Program-made: the position numbers and the translations under genes | Notes under the pieces: model-generated | Database searches by the model: none | Told to the model about the DNA's origin: nothing | What the model saw: the letters and a program-made list of their open reading frames with translations, nothing else | In this document: positions 61,741 through 64,000 of the stretch, piece by piece | Numbering within the stretch: position 1 is the stretch's first letter | Layout: each line of letters opens with the position of its first letter | Assembly: GCA_032207245.1 (NCBI GenBank) | Contig: CM063503.1 | Location: 109,437,354 to 109,501,353, forward strand | Source: Pardosa pseudoannulata | Taxonomy: Eukaryota > Arthropoda > Arachnida > Araneae > Lycosidae | Direction of reading: 5' to 3' | DNA length: 64,000 nucleotides

Positions 61741-64000
61741 GATTGGCAATACCTAATTTAATTTAATAAATTATCTAATTAGTAAAATTGATACATTAGA
61801 AAAAACTTCCAAAATTTTGTTTGGAAAATATTAATCACAGCAACCTAATTTTTTGCATGTAAATATAACATTTTTATAGCCATTCTAAGCATGTTATGAG
61901 TCTCATCCAATATCTAAAATAAATTTGAGCATTCGTTTGCTAGGACAGTTTTTAAATACTAACAGCAATAAAACAGACTATTTTGGAATCTATTTTGTTT
62001 CTTTTTCTACAAGGATATCAAGTTGCCTTGTGCTATTCTACCGAAGTCAGAGCCTGGTGTTGTGAACTACTATAAAATTTTAGTGAATCTAAGGAAAAAG
62101 AATTAGATAGTGGTTTTTTTGTACTTTAGCTATTATATTTCTTCCTTACTGTTTCATTGTTTTAAGAACAGAGTGAAAACTTTTTTTTTCTATTTTGCTA
62201 AAAATGTTATTACTTTTTAAGAAAACTTTATCAATGGGTGTATTTATTTTTCATTTTCTTTCGTGACCAAAGAAGTTTAGAGTACAATACGATCAATAGG
62301 AAAATAAAAGTAAATAATCAGTGATATATATTAGTTTCAAATGGTAACTTATTGTATAATACATTTTTAACTACTGAACACTCCAAAATTTTACATTACA
62401 TCTCAGAATCGTATTTTTAACTTTGAAGTATTATTTAACACTGGGATAGATTATAAAGACAAATCACGCTTTCAAAATCAAAAAATGGTTTAAAATTTTC
62501 AACTTCTTGTGTCATGATTAGAGATGCTCATAGAATTGAAAAATGTATTATTTCTCTTTTATATCTTTTAAAACTTTTTTTTACTAACCACGTGTATCCG
62601 AACAATTCTGAATTAAAACATGTTTCCCTAATCTCTAAAATGTATTACTTCAAACATAAATTTTTTTAAATTAAAATGTTAAGAATAATAACTTATTAGC
62701 AGAAAACTCATTTCTATGGATAAAAAATTCATATTTTTTTTATAAATATTGAAATATATTACTGAAAAATTACTTTACAAAAATAATTCTTAGCTATATA
62801 CGTGAGGAATCTATTTCTGATATCTCCAATTTTGAATAATCTTACACATCTCACATTTATTTCAGTAATAACCATATGCATATAATAAAACATAAATCTT
62901 AAAGTGTTGCAAAATTTGAATAATCTAAAATATTGCATCTTATTGACAAATTATGCCATTATTAAATAATATGTTTGATTAATTCTATTTTTTGCTAAAT
63001 ATAACAGATTATAACTTTAATATTAAATTTTGAGTTTCTAAGATATTGATTAATTACACTTTTGTTAAAAGTTAGACATGTTTAAAGTACCAAAGGCATC
63101 GTCCATACGAAATTAATTCTCTCAATTATATACGAAAGCCATATAAATATGTTTGATTTTCAAAAGTTTGCTATCAGACTAAACTATATTGTAACTGATT
63201 ATGAACCGTTTTATTTGGAAATTAGTTACTATATGAGAAAAAATGAAATGATAAAAATGCTTTGTAATGGTATTACATATTACTTGTTAATGTTTCTTTT
63301 TTTCTTTTGAAGCATTTAGAAATGCTCTGTATGTATTCAGTAAGAATAATTTAGACGTTACAATGTTAATTAACTATTAATTTAAAACGGTAACTGCAAT
63401 TAAAAATAAAAATTTTAAAGAAACTTACTAATCTTCTTGTAACATCATATTATGGTTTTGTCTTCTTCATTTAATATCCTATAAATGATAACGTTTTCCT
63501 TTTCAACTATAAAGTTCTGCTCTTGAGAAAAACCCAACTTTTTCATTCGTGAAGTAAATAGGACTGTAAGGAAAATTTCTTCCCGGTCTTACAATGTGAA
63601 CAATAGAAATAATTTGAATGCCTTCATTTTTTCCACATTCAAAATGCTTGTTCTCATGTTTCTGCACCAGTGAAATAGGTTTCTTACGTTATCAAAATTT
63701 TCTTGATCTAACAAAGAACACGATTTTCATGTCTTAAACATTGACTGCATTGAATGAAATATAGAAAGCTCATTAATTCTGAATAGGATATTTATTTAAA
63801 TTTAATGATTTTTGCTACTCTTAAAATTGGGACAAGTATAGCACTCAAGAAAATTGCTATAGATATATTGAATGTATGCTTAAGAATCATAAAAGATGAT
63901 ACATTTTAACAATGCGTAAATATCAGTTCTGAATATTCAAACTTTTCAATGTAAATACTCATTTAAGGAAGAAGAATTGTTCAAATTATAGGTAACTGCT
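61741..64000. other. Very AT-rich DNA, nothing supported
   Basis: About 2.3 kb to the window end with no recognised repeat family, RNA gene or coding domain. Confidence 0.5.

Overview
This window is non-coding, transposon-rich chromatin from an arthropod nuclear genome, most likely a spider. The evidence for that is strong AT richness, long (AT)n arrays, and several dispersed repeat types I associate with araneid/nephilid spiders: RNase H-bearing LINEs ending in TTGG or TTTGG repeats, tRNA-derived SINEs with a similar tail, Tc1-like and piggyBac-like remnants. The species is inferred; no diagnostic host gene is visible. I found no intact host gene, rRNA or functional tRNA. Nearly every reading frame with recognisable coding sense is a piece of a mobile element. 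Two very short candidate host exons (47841-47878 on + and 36333-36381 on -) rest only on splice-site appearance.

Layout. 0-4 kb: AT-rich DNA with two SINE copies. 4.1-5.3 kb: a dead Tc1-like transposon. 5.65-6.23, 12.43-12.99 and 48.11-48.65 kb: three copies of one short piggyBac-derived family, with TTAA at the ends and a remnant of the transposase cysteine-rich C-terminal domain. 12.0-12.4, 18.4-18.9, 37.9-38.2, 41.3-42.2, 48.6-48.8, 51.8, 52.75-53.5, 54.3-54.8, 55.3-55.9, 59.6-60.1 and 61.0-61.7 kb: 5'-truncated LINE copies, all on the minus strand; a small plus-strand copy lies at 16.2 kb. 15.3-16.6 kb: a diverged tandem array of roughly 150-bp units. 23.1-24.0 kb: a second dead Tc1-like element with perfect 11-bp ends. 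31.6-33.5 kb: a different LINE on the plus strand that has lost most of its reverse transcriptase. 59.1-59.6 kb: a T10A39 tract and a diverged 230-bp duplication.

How the parts relate. The elements record a layered history. A piggyBac-type element landed in the target-site duplication of a LINE at 12.4 kb, while a LINE landed in the terminal repeat of a piggyBac-type element at 48.6 kb, so the two families were active over overlapping times. A 48-bp LINE stub is nested in an older LINE at 59.7 kb. Several insertions keep clear target-site duplications (1.1, 8.5, 18.1, 41.2, 54.3, 55.3, 59.7 kb), giving exact boundaries. SINE and LINE copies share a CCAAACC-type 3' tail, which suggests that the LINE machinery mobilises the SINE.

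All family assignments were made by eye from motifs. No database search or alignment program was run.
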